A DNA stretch of 35,256 nt, from contig DWWJ01000188.1 in NCBI GenBank assembly GCA_019119795.1, forward strand, positions 1 to 35,256, written 5' to 3'. Shown one piece after another: positions 28,944 through 35,256 of the stretch. The notes under the pieces were generated by a model. It had not been told where the DNA came from. It worked only from the letters and a program-made list of their open reading frames with translations, and ran no database searches. This DNA comes from Candidatus Intestinimonas pullistercoris (lineage in GTDB: Bacteria; Bacillota; Clostridia; Oscillospirales; Oscillospiraceae). The position numbers and the translations under genes were made by a program. Position 1 is the stretch's first letter. Each line of letters opens with the position of its first letter.

Positions 28944-31655
28944 ATGGCATCCACACAAAAGAAATCCTCCGGTGGGAAACGCGCAGGCACCTCCTCCGGC
29001 AAGCGGAATCCATCCACCTCCTCCCGAAAGGGGAGCACCGGCCGGGGCAAGGCCGCCGCGGCCCAGCCCAAGCCCATCCGCCGGGAGGTGGGGGCGGTGG
29101 TCTGCCTGCTGCTGGCCTTTTTCGCCGCCTTTGGCTACTTCCATATCGAGGCCCTGTTCATCCACTTCTTCTGCGGCCTGTTAAAGGGACTCTTCGGCTA
29201 TGGCTTCTGGCTGGCGCCCCCCATGCTGGCTGTGGCCAGTTACATACTGGCCTTCCACCGGGGCCGCCCTGTCCGCCTGCGGCTGTGCTGCGCCCTGCTG
29301 ACTCCCCTGGTCATGGGAGCTATCCTCCACCTCTTTCTGTACCGGGGGGAGTTCTCCTTCCAGCTTTCGTCCATTCAGGGCCTGTGGACCCAGGGCCTGG
29401 AGATGGCCTGCGGCGGAGTGGTCAGCGGCCTGCTGGCCGAGGGCCTGCGCCTGGTGTTCAGCGGCATCGGCGCGGGGCTCATCCTGATCCTGCTCCAGCT
29501 CCTCATGCTGCTGGGGGCCTTCCACCTCTCCATCCCGGAGATCGTGGATACCATCCGCTCCCGTTCCTGGGCCGAGTACGAGTATGAAGAGGACCAGGAG
29601 GAGCCCGCCCCCGCGCCGGCTCCCGCCCCCAAGCGGCCCGCCTCGGAGCGCCGGAGGGCCGCCATCGACATCCCGGTGGACGACGGGCCGGAACTTCCCC
29701 CGCAGCCGGAGCGCCCCAAGCCCTCCTTCCCCTTCGCCCCCAAAAAGGAGCGTCTCTTCAACCGGAAGGCCGGCGCTCTGCCCCCCGACCAGGTGCTGAC
29801 CGGCGGCCGGCCCATGGAGTCTGCCGCCCCCGAAGCGGCGGAGCCCGCCGCCCCGCCCCCCGTCCAGCAGCCTGCGGCGGAGGCCCCTGTGGCAGCGCCT
29901 GCCCCCATCCCGGTCCCTGAGGCGCCGCCGGTCCCCCCTGTGGAGGAGGAGCCCGCCCCGCCGCCCATGCCGGAGATCCAGCGGGAGCCCGCTGTGGAAA
30001 AGGTGACGGCCAAGGAGGCCCAGACCGCCGCCGCGGAGGTGGAGCAGGACATCGCCAGGACTCTCTCAGAGCCCACCCCCGCTGTCTACCAGTATCCGCC
30101 AGTCTCCCTCCTCACCGAGGGCAGCGGCGGCGTGGAGGCCGGGGCCCAGGCCGAGCTGAAGCTCAATCAGGAGCGGCTGGCCGAGACCATCCGGTCCTTC
30201 GGCATCGAGGCCCGCATCTCCGACGTCACCCGGGGCCCCTCGGTGACCCGGTACGAGGTGGAGCTGGACCAGGGGGTCCGGCTCAACAAGCTCACCAACC
30301 TCTCTGACGACATCGCCCTGGCCCTGGGGGCCACCGGGGTGCGCATCGCCCCCATCCCGGACAAGATCGCCACCGTGGGCATCGAGGTGCCCAACAAGCT
30401 GGTGAGCCCCGTCCACATCCACGAGGTCATCGACTCCAAGGCCTTCCGGGACCACCCCTCCAAGGTGGCCTTCGCCGTGGGCAAGGACATCGCCGGCAAC
30501 TGCATCGTGGGCAACATCGCCAAGCTGCCCCACCTCCTCATCGCCGGCACCACCGGCTCGGGCAAGTCGGTGTGTACCAACTCCCTCATCATCTCCCTGC
30601 TCTACAAGGCCACCCCGGAGGAGGTCCGCCTTATCATGGTGGACCCCAAGATGGTGGAGCTGGGCATCTACAACGGCATCCCCCACCTGCTCATCCCCGT
30701 GGTCACCGATCCCAAGAAGGCCGCCGGGGCCCTCCAGTGGGCGGTCACCGAGATGATGAAGCGCTACCGGGCCTTCTCTGAGATCGGGGTCCGGGACCTG
30801 GCCTCCTACAACGCCCACGCCGCCAAGACGGAGGGCATGGAGAAAATGCCCCAGATCGTGGTGGTCATCGACGAGCTGGCCGACCTGATGCTGGTGGCCG
30901 CCAAGGAAGTGGAGGAGTCTATCTGCCGAGTGGCCCAGATGGGCCGTGCCGCCGGCATGCACCTCATCATCGCCACCCAGCGGCCCTCCGCCGACGTCAT
31001 CACCGGCCTGATGAAGGCCAACATCCCCTCCCGCATCGCCTTCGCTGTGGCCTCCGCCCTGGAGTCCCGGATCATCCTGGACACCACCGGCGCCGAGAAG
31101 CTGGTGGGCCGGGGCGACATGCTCTACTTCCCCCTGGGCTCCGGCAAGCCCCAGCGGGTCCAGGGCTGCCTCATCTCCGACGAGGAGGTGGCCGCCGTGG
31201 TGGGCTTCATCAAGGAGCAGAGCACCGTGGAGTACGATGAGTCGGTCATCCACGAGATCGAGCGCCACGCCGCCGAGAAGGACAAGCAGGGCAAGGGCGT
31301 GGGCGGCTCCGCCCCCGAGGAGGCGGGCAGCGAGTACGACGAGCTCCTCCCCGCCGCCATCGAGGTGGTGGTGGAGACCGGCATGGCCTCGGTCTCCATG
31401 CTCCAGCGGCGGCTGAAGCTGGGCTATTCCCGGGCCGCCCGGCTGGTGGACCAGATGGAGGAAAAGGGCGTGGTGGGGCCCTTTGAGGGCTCCAAGCCCC
31501 GGCAGCTCCTTATCACCAAGGAACAGTGGCAGGAGATGCAGTTCAAGCAGGGCCTGGTGGACCAGGCCCCGGAGCCTGTCCCCGAGGAGATGCCCTTTGA
31601 GGGGGACGCCGTCCCCCAGAGCCGGGAGGCCCCTCCCTTTGACCCCGATGAATAA
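28944..31655 (+). CDS. DNA translocase FtsK/SpoIIIE
   Basis: N-terminal TM segments, A/P-rich linker, LIAGTTGSGKSVCTNSLI Walker A, C-terminal gamma winged helix (SVSMLQRRLKLGYSRAARLVDQMEEKGVVGP). Confidence 0.96.
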   Translation: MASTQKKSSGGKRAGTSSGKRNPSTSSRKGSTGRGKAAAAQPKPIRREVGAVVCLLLAFFAAFGYFHIEALFIHFFCGLLKGLFGYGFWLAPPMLAVASYILAFHRGRPVRLRLCCALLTPLVMGAILHLFLYRGEFSFQLSSIQGLWTQGLEMACGGVVSGLLAEGLRLVFSGIGAGLILILLQLLMLLGAFHLSIPEIVDTIRSRSWAEYEYEEDQEEPAPAPAPAPKRPASERRRAAIDIPVDDGPELPPQPERPKPSFPFAPKKERLFNRKAGALPPDQVLTGGRPMESAAPEAAEPAAPPPVQQPAAEAPVAAPAPIPVPEAPPVPPVEEEPAPPPMPEIQREPAVEKVTAKEAQTAAAEVEQDIARTLSEPTPAVYQYPPVSLLTEGSGGVEAGAQAELKLNQERLAETIRSFGIEARISDVTRGPSVTRYEVELDQGVRLNKLTNLSDDIALALGATGVRIAPIPDKIATVGIEVPNKLVSPVHIHEVIDSKAFRDHPSKVAFAVGKDIAGNCIVGNIAKLPHLLIAGTTGSGKSVCTNSLIISLLYKATPEEVRLIMVDPKMVELGIYNGIPHLLIPVVTDPKKAAGALQWAVTEMMKRYRAFSEIGVRDLASYNAHAAKTEGMEKMPQIVVVIDELADLMLVAAKEVEESICRVAQMGRAAGMHLIIATQRPSADVITGLMKANIPSRIAFAVASALESRIILDTTGAEKLVGRGDMLYFPLGSGKPQRVQGCLISDEEVAAVVGFIKEQSTVEYDESVIHEIERHAAEKDKQGKGVGGSAPEEAGSEYDELLPAAIEVVVETGMASVSMLQRRLKLGYSRAARLVDQMEEKGVVGPFEGSKPRQLLITKEQWQEMQFKQGLVDQAPEPVPEEMPFEGDAVPQSREAPPFDPDE

Positions 31656-31663
31656 ACGTCAAA

Positions 31664-31720
31664 ACGCCCCCGGCGGCGAACCGGCTTGAGGGCCAGTTCG
31701 CCGCCGGGGGCGTCTCCTTT
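31664..31720. terminator. terminator hairpin between convergent ftsK and SLOG gene
   Basis: Perfect 18-bp stem ACGCCCCCGGCGGCGAAC/GTTCGCCGCCGGGGGCGT followed by CTCCTTTCC; short U-tract. Confidence 0.7.
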
Positions 31721-31728
31721 CCGGGAAG

Positions 31729-32229
31729 TCAGATGTCCAGGACCACCGTCTCCAGGCCCTGGCGCATGGCGTAGGTCAGGGTATACATGGTCCCTCCCAG
31801 GGTCATGCCGTCATAGGCCGCGATGAGCAGGCCGGATCGGTCCACCATGTAGCGGTCCCGGCGCTGCATACAGCCGTGGGTATAGCGGTGCTGGACCATG
31901 GTCTCATAGTCGCACCGCTCTACCAGGGAGAAATAGCGCCGCCGGTCCTGCTCCCGCCAGCGGGCGGCCTGCTCCTCGCAGGGGATGGCCGCCTCCACCG
32001 TCACGCCAGGCCGGCGCTCCCGCAGGGCCAGGACGGTCTCGCAGAAATAGAGGTCGCAGCCCAGGGCCATTCCGCAGATAAAGTGGCGGTAGCCCCTCTC
32101 ATAGGCGTCCTCCACCGAGCCGGCCAGTTTTTCCTTCAGCGCCAGGCACCGGGGGTCCCCCTCGTCGTTCCGCCAGGGGAGCTTATCCGGCCGGTGGCCG
32201 GTAAAGCAGCAGGTATTCTCTCTCTTCAC
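31729..32229 (-). CDS. SLOG family (DUF1273/YpsA-like) protein
   Basis: CCFTGHRPDKLPW...YRHFICGMALGCDLYFCETVL...AAIPCEEQA; GTG start 6 nt after GGAGG preferred over track start at 32325. Confidence 0.85.
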   Translation of the reverse strand: MKRENTCCFTGHRPDKLPWRNDEGDPRCLALKEKLAGSVEDAYERGYRHFICGMALGCDLYFCETVLALRERRPGVTVEAAIPCEEQAARWREQDRRRYFSLVERCDYETMVQHRYTHGCMQRRDRYMVDRSGLLIAAYDGMTLGGTMYTLTYAMRQGLETVVLDI

Positions 32230-32240
32230 AGGGTACCTCC

Positions 32241-32264
32241 AAAAAGGCCGGCAGGCCGCCGGCC
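32241..32264 (-). terminator. terminator-like hairpin (possible attenuator) in the SLOG gene leader
   Basis: Minus strand GGCCGGC-GGCCT-GCCGGCC-TTTTT immediately followed by SD GGAGG. Confidence 0.6.
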
Positions 32265-32281
32265 GTTCCTCTTTCCTCTTC

Positions 32282-32310
32282 ATTGTAGTATATCCCGCCG
32301 GGCAAGTCAA
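32282..32310 (-). promoter_or_regulatory. sigma-A promoter of the SLOG gene
   Basis: Minus strand TTGACT-N17-TACAAT. Confidence 0.7.
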
Positions 32311-32318
32311 TGTGATAT

Positions 32319-32332
32319 CGAACATTCGTTCT
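32319..32332. promoter_or_regulatory. LexA/SOS-box-like site
   Basis: CGAACATTCGTTCT, close to the Gram-positive consensus CGAAC-N4-GTTCG. Confidence 0.4.
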
Positions 32333-32354
32333 CAAAATTCTCTGGAAAAGGGGC

Positions 32355-32382
32355 TTGCATTTTTTGTCCGGCTGTGTATAAT
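32355..32382 (+). promoter_or_regulatory. sigma-A promoter of the FMN riboswitch-ribU unit
   Basis: TTGCAT-N16-TATAAT. Confidence 0.7.
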
Positions 32383-32411
32383 ATCAGATAGGAAACAACT
32401 GAACAGTCAGA

Positions 32412-32549
32412 TGTCTTCAGGGCAGGGTGAAAATCCCGATCGGCGGTATAGTCCGCGACCCGCGCTCCCGCGCGGCTGACCCGGTGGAACTCCGGGACCG
32501 ACAGTGACGTGTCCGTTTTCACGGATGCGAAGTCTGGATGGAAGAAGAT
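32412..32549 (+). ncRNA. FMN riboswitch (RFN element)
   Basis: GGGCAGGGTGAAAATCCCGATCGGCGGTATAGTCCGCGA...CCGGTGGAACTCCGGGACCGACAGT...AGTCTGGATGGAAGAAG matches the RFN core; upstream of ribU. Confidence 0.97.
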
Positions 32550-32585
32550 GTGTTGTATCGCGCACCTTTCCCCATGTATGTGATC

Positions 32586-32620
32586 AGCACCTGGAAGACA
32601 TTGGGTCTTTCAGGTGCTTT
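32586..32620 (+). terminator. expression-platform hairpin of the FMN riboswitch
   Basis: AGCACCTGGAAGAC-ATTGG-GTCTTTCAGGTGCT followed by only TT. Confidence 0.6.
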
Positions 32621-32679
32621 CCACATTACATGGGACGTGGCCGGAGCTTTGGCCATGTCTGAAAGGAGCGCGTATTTTT

Positions 32680-33372
32680 ATGTCCGATCCCACCCTCGTC
32701 CGAACCGGGGCCCGCCCCGCCATGAGCACCAAGACCATCACCACCCTGGCCATGCTCTCCGGTATCGCCTATGTGGTGATGCTGGTCTCCAAGCTGCTGC
32801 CCAGCGTCAACGGCTTTTTGGACTTTGACTTCAAGGACGTGGTCATCTGCATCGGCGGCTTTACCTTCGGGCCTGTGGCAGCCGCCGTCATGGCCATCGT
32901 GGTGGCCTTCGTGGAGATGATCACCATCAGCACCACCGGCCTCATCGGCTTCGTCATGAATGTCTTGGCCACCTGCGGCTTCTGCTGCACTGCCACCTTC
33001 ATCTACAAAAAGCGCCATACCATGGTGGGCGCTGTCCTGGGCCTGGGCCTGGGCGTGGTGGTTCTCACCGTGGTAATGCTGCTGTGGAACTACTTCCTCA
33101 CCCCCATCTACCAGGGTCTGCCCCGGGAGGCCGTGGCCGACATGCTGGTGCCCATCTTCCTCCCCTTCAACCTGGCCAAGGGCGGCATGAACATGGCCGC
33201 CACCCTCCTGCTTTACAAGCCCGTGGTCACCGCCCTGCGGAAGGCCGGGCTGGTGGCCTCCTCCCAGAGCGCCCAGCCCTCCCGCCGGACCAGCGCCGGC
33301 TTCCTCCTCTTCTCCCTGGCCCTGCTGGCCACCTTCGTCATGCTGGCCCTGGTGCTGCTGGAAATCATCTGA
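32680..33372 (+). CDS. ribU: riboflavin ECF transporter S component
   Basis: Multi-TM; LPSVNGFLDFDFKDVVICIGGFTFGPVAAAVMAIVVAFVEMIT and PFNLAKGGMNM typical of RibU; downstream of FMN riboswitch. Confidence 0.92.
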   Translation: MSDPTLVRTGARPAMSTKTITTLAMLSGIAYVVMLVSKLLPSVNGFLDFDFKDVVICIGGFTFGPVAAAVMAIVVAFVEMITISTTGLIGFVMNVLATCGFCCTATFIYKKRHTMVGAVLGLGLGVVVLTVVMLLWNYFLTPIYQGLPREAVADMLVPIFLPFNLAKGGMNMAATLLLYKPVVTALRKAGLVASSQSAQPSRRTSAGFLLFSLALLATFVMLALVLLEII

Positions 33373-33387
33373 CATTCCCCCGCTTTT

Positions 33388-33417
33388 CAAAGACCGCCGG
33401 AAGGCGGTCTTTTTTTG
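33388..33417 (+). terminator. ribU intrinsic terminator
   Basis: AAAGACCGCC-GGAA-GGCGGTCTTT followed by TTTTT. Confidence 0.92.
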
Positions 33418-33458
33418 CCCCTGCTCCCCCTCCCTTCCGGCCCCCCCCAAAAATATCG

Positions 33459-33487
33459 TTGACAATATCATGCTTCGATATTATAAT
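33459..33487 (+). promoter_or_regulatory. consensus sigma-A promoter of padR
   Basis: TTGACA-N17-TATAAT, perfect to consensus. Confidence 0.85.
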
Positions 33488-33490
33488 ATC
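33477..33490. promoter_or_regulatory. palindromic operator candidate overlapping the -10
   Basis: GATATTATAATATC is a perfect palindrome; further ATATCG/CGATAT half-site-like repeats at 33453-33458, 33476-33481 and 33497-33504. Confidence 0.55.
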
Positions 33491-33535
33491 AATAGACGAT
33501 ATCGCAATTCGATGTTCAGAGAGGAGGGAGGCACT

Positions 33536-33853
33536 TTGTCCAAAAAAGCACTGGGGACCCTGACCGAGACCATGTTCTACGTCCTCATGTCCTTTTTGAA
33601 GACGGAGCGGTGCGGCACCGAGGTGGCCGAGTTCGTGGTGCAGAAGACCAGGGGCCGGGTGCGTCTGGGGCCCGGGACCCTCTACACCATCCTGGGGAAG
33701 TTCGAGGAGGAGGGCCTGCTGAAGGAGGTGGCGGTGGAGGGCCGGAAGCGGACCTACCAGCTCACCGACCAGGGCAGGGCCCTCTATCAGGAGGAGGTGG
33801 CCCGGCTGCGCGCCTGCGTGGCCGACGCCGACAGCGAGGAGGTGCAGGCATGA
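33536..33853 (+). CDS. PadR family transcriptional regulator
   Basis: TLTETMFYVLMSFLKTERCGTEVAEFV...RVRLGPGTLYTILGKFEEEGLLKEV...RKRTYQLTDQGRALY; TTG start behind GGAGGGAGG. Confidence 0.9.
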   Translation: MSKKALGTLTETMFYVLMSFLKTERCGTEVAEFVVQKTRGRVRLGPGTLYTILGKFEEEGLLKEVAVEGRKRTYQLTDQGRALYQEEVARLRACVADADSEEVQA

Positions 33854-35067
33854 AGAACGCTTTTGTACGCAGGCTCGTCCCGGTGGACTTTCTGGACCTG
33901 GACGGGTTGGAGCTTTGGCTGGAGGAGATGGCGGCCAAGGGGCTCCACTTCCAGGGATTCGGGGCCCTTTTCGCCCACTTCCAGCGGGGTGCGCCGGCCC
34001 AGGTCCGCTACCACGCCGAGCCCACCCCGGACAAGCGGCGGGACGTGATCCCGGGACAGGCCGCGGACTGCGGAGAGCTGGGCTGGCGCTATGTGGAGAA
34101 AATTGGCTGGCTGGCCATCTTCCGGACCATCGCCCCTGATGCCCCGGACTTCCACACCGACCCGGTGACCCAGAGCTACACCCTGGAGCGGATGACCCGG
34201 ACCATGACCCGCTACACCTGGCTCCTCCTGGCCTTTATGATCCCCCTGACCGCCTTCCTCATCTGGGCCCGTTTGGACAGCAGCTTCGGCCTAGTCCTCG
34301 ATCTGGTCCGATACGGCTCCCTCTACACCAGCTTTGTCTTTCTGCTGGACCTGGTCCTCACGGTCCACATTGTGCGGGAGGTCTGGGGCCTGTGCCGCCT
34401 GCGGCGGCGGCTCCGGGCGGGCATCCCCCACCAGCGGCCCGCCCGCTGGCGGCACACCGGCCTCGTCCGGCAGGGGTACACCCTTCTGCTCTGTGTCCTC
34501 GCCCTGGCCCAAAGCGGCGGAGCCTGTGCCTACTTTTTGGGCCCGACCCGCTGGAGCACAGAGCTCTCCTCCCTGGACCGCCCCGCCCCGGTGCTCTCCC
34601 TGGCGGAGCTGGAGGGGGAGGGATACGCCCCGGAGCCCTTCGGGTACCCCGGCTACGAGGGCCCCGACCGGGACAACTATGTCTCCTATGAGTGGAAGCT
34701 CCTGGCCCGCATCTATGAGGTGGACCAGGCGGGCGTTGTGGACGGGGACCGGCGCCGCCTGGACATGGAGTGGTACAGCCTGACCCTTCCCTTCCTGGCC
34801 GCTCCCCTGCTGGACGACCTCATGGACTACCACCTCTATGACTTGCCCTACCGGCCGGAGCGCTACGCGATAGAGGAACTCACCGTCTCCGGCTTTGACC
34901 GCCTGGTGGTCGTGGATAATGTAAGCTACGGCGGCCAGCAGCTCTTCGCCCAGGTGGGGCGGCGGGTGGTCTATCTGGACTACAGCGGACCCCTGGACCT
35001 GCGGGACCACCTGGAGGATGTGGCCGGACTGCTGGCTTGGAGCGGCCAGAATCGAACAGACGTTTGA
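33850..35067 (+). CDS. DUF2812 domain-containing membrane protein
   Basis: LEEMAAKGLHFQGFGALFAHFQRG and GWRYVEKIGWLAIFRT resemble DUF2812; TM segments follow; ATGA overlap with padR. Confidence 0.8.
   Translation: MKNAFVRRLVPVDFLDLDGLELWLEEMAAKGLHFQGFGALFAHFQRGAPAQVRYHAEPTPDKRRDVIPGQAADCGELGWRYVEKIGWLAIFRTIAPDAPDFHTDPVTQSYTLERMTRTMTRYTWLLLAFMIPLTAFLIWARLDSSFGLVLDLVRYGSLYTSFVFLLDLVLTVHIVREVWGLCRLRRRLRAGIPHQRPARWRHTGLVRQGYTLLLCVLALAQSGGACAYFLGPTRWSTELSSLDRPAPVLSLAELEGEGYAPEPFGYPGYEGPDRDNYVSYEWKLLARIYEVDQAGVVDGDRRRLDMEWYSLTLPFLAAPLLDDLMDYHLYDLPYRPERYAIEELTVSGFDRLVVVDNVSYGGQQLFAQVGRRVVYLDYSGPLDLRDHLEDVAGLLAWSGQNRTDV
35053..35066. promoter_or_regulatory. LexA/SOS box overlapping the dinB-like promoter
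   Basis: CGAACAGACGTTTG, 13/14 to the Gram-positive consensus CGAACRNRYGTTYC as remembered; overlaps the -35. Confidence 0.65.
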
Positions 35068-35092
35068 CAGCTCTCCCCCGGCGTGCTACACT
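35064..35092 (+). promoter_or_regulatory. sigma-A promoter of the dinB-like gene
   Basis: TTGACA-N17-TACACT. Confidence 0.8.
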
Positions 35093-35116
35093 GGAGGGGA
35101 AAGGGGGCGTTCCGCG

Positions 35117-35256
35117 GTGGACCGGACCATTCTGCACTGTGACCTCAACGGCTTCTACGCCTCGGTGGAGCTCCGGGAGCGCCCCGACCTGTGGGAAAAG
35201 CCCGTGGCGGTCTGCGGCGACCCGGAGAGCCGCCACGGCATCATCCTGGCCAAGAA
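35117..35256 (+). CDS. Y-family DNA polymerase (DinB/Pol IV-like), N-terminal fragment, truncated by window edge
   Basis: GTG start; VDRTILHCDLNGFYASVELRERPDLWEKPVAVCGDPESRHGIILAK contains the DxxxFYASVE motif. Confidence 0.9.
   Translation, partial: MDRTILHCDLNGFYASVELRERPDLWEKPVAVCGDPESRHGIILAK

Noticed and set aside
30066-31268. 400-aa minus-strand ORF
   Set aside because: Antisense to the FtsK motor domain; GLVH-rich shadow frame.
32538-32828. 96-aa plus-strand ORF
   Set aside because: Starts in the riboswitch 3' end, crosses the terminator hairpin and is out of frame with ribU.
33506-33520. ATTCGATGTTCAGAG as a third LexA box
   Set aside because: Lacks the CGAAC half-site; only GTTC is shared.

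Overview
This 35.3 kb, GC-rich window looks like ordinary chromosomal backbone of a spore-forming Firmicute, probably an Oscillospiraceae-type clostridium (inferred from gene content and synteny). I see no phage, transposon, CRISPR array, rRNA or tRNA. Left to right: start of addA, addB and a small coiled-coil gene (-); asd-dapA (-); a SpoIID/LytB-SPOR protein and queA (+); spoVAD-spoVAE (-); a multi-CxxC protein, an acyl-ACP thioesterase and guaB (+); dgt-dnaG-rpoD-NUDIX (-); yigZ and a methyltransferase (-); an aspS-gatC-gatA-gatB operon behind a T-box (-); a type-4 uracil-DNA glycosylase, a DivIVA-like protein, a zinc-ribbon protein, tepA/ClpP-like, uppP and ftsK/spoIIIE (+); a SLOG/DUF1273 protein (-); an FMN riboswitch with ribU (+); padR-DUF2812 (+); and the 5' end of a dinB-like Y-family polymerase (+). 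The points most worth following are regulatory: (i) an aspS-gatCAB T-box whose apparent specifier is AAC (Asn), next to an archaeal-type AspRS; (ii) two LexA/SOS-box-like sites, one on the dinB promoter and one upstream of the SLOG gene; (iii) a terminator-like hairpin directly upstream of the SLOG ribosome-binding site; (iv) a PadR gene with a consensus sigma-A promoter whose -10 lies inside a perfect 14-bp palindrome; and (v) an unexplained AT-rich intergenic region after guaB with three strong hairpins and possible short transcripts. I did not find convincing evidence for a wholly new multi-gene system. All calls were made by eye from sequence and translations, with no database searches.
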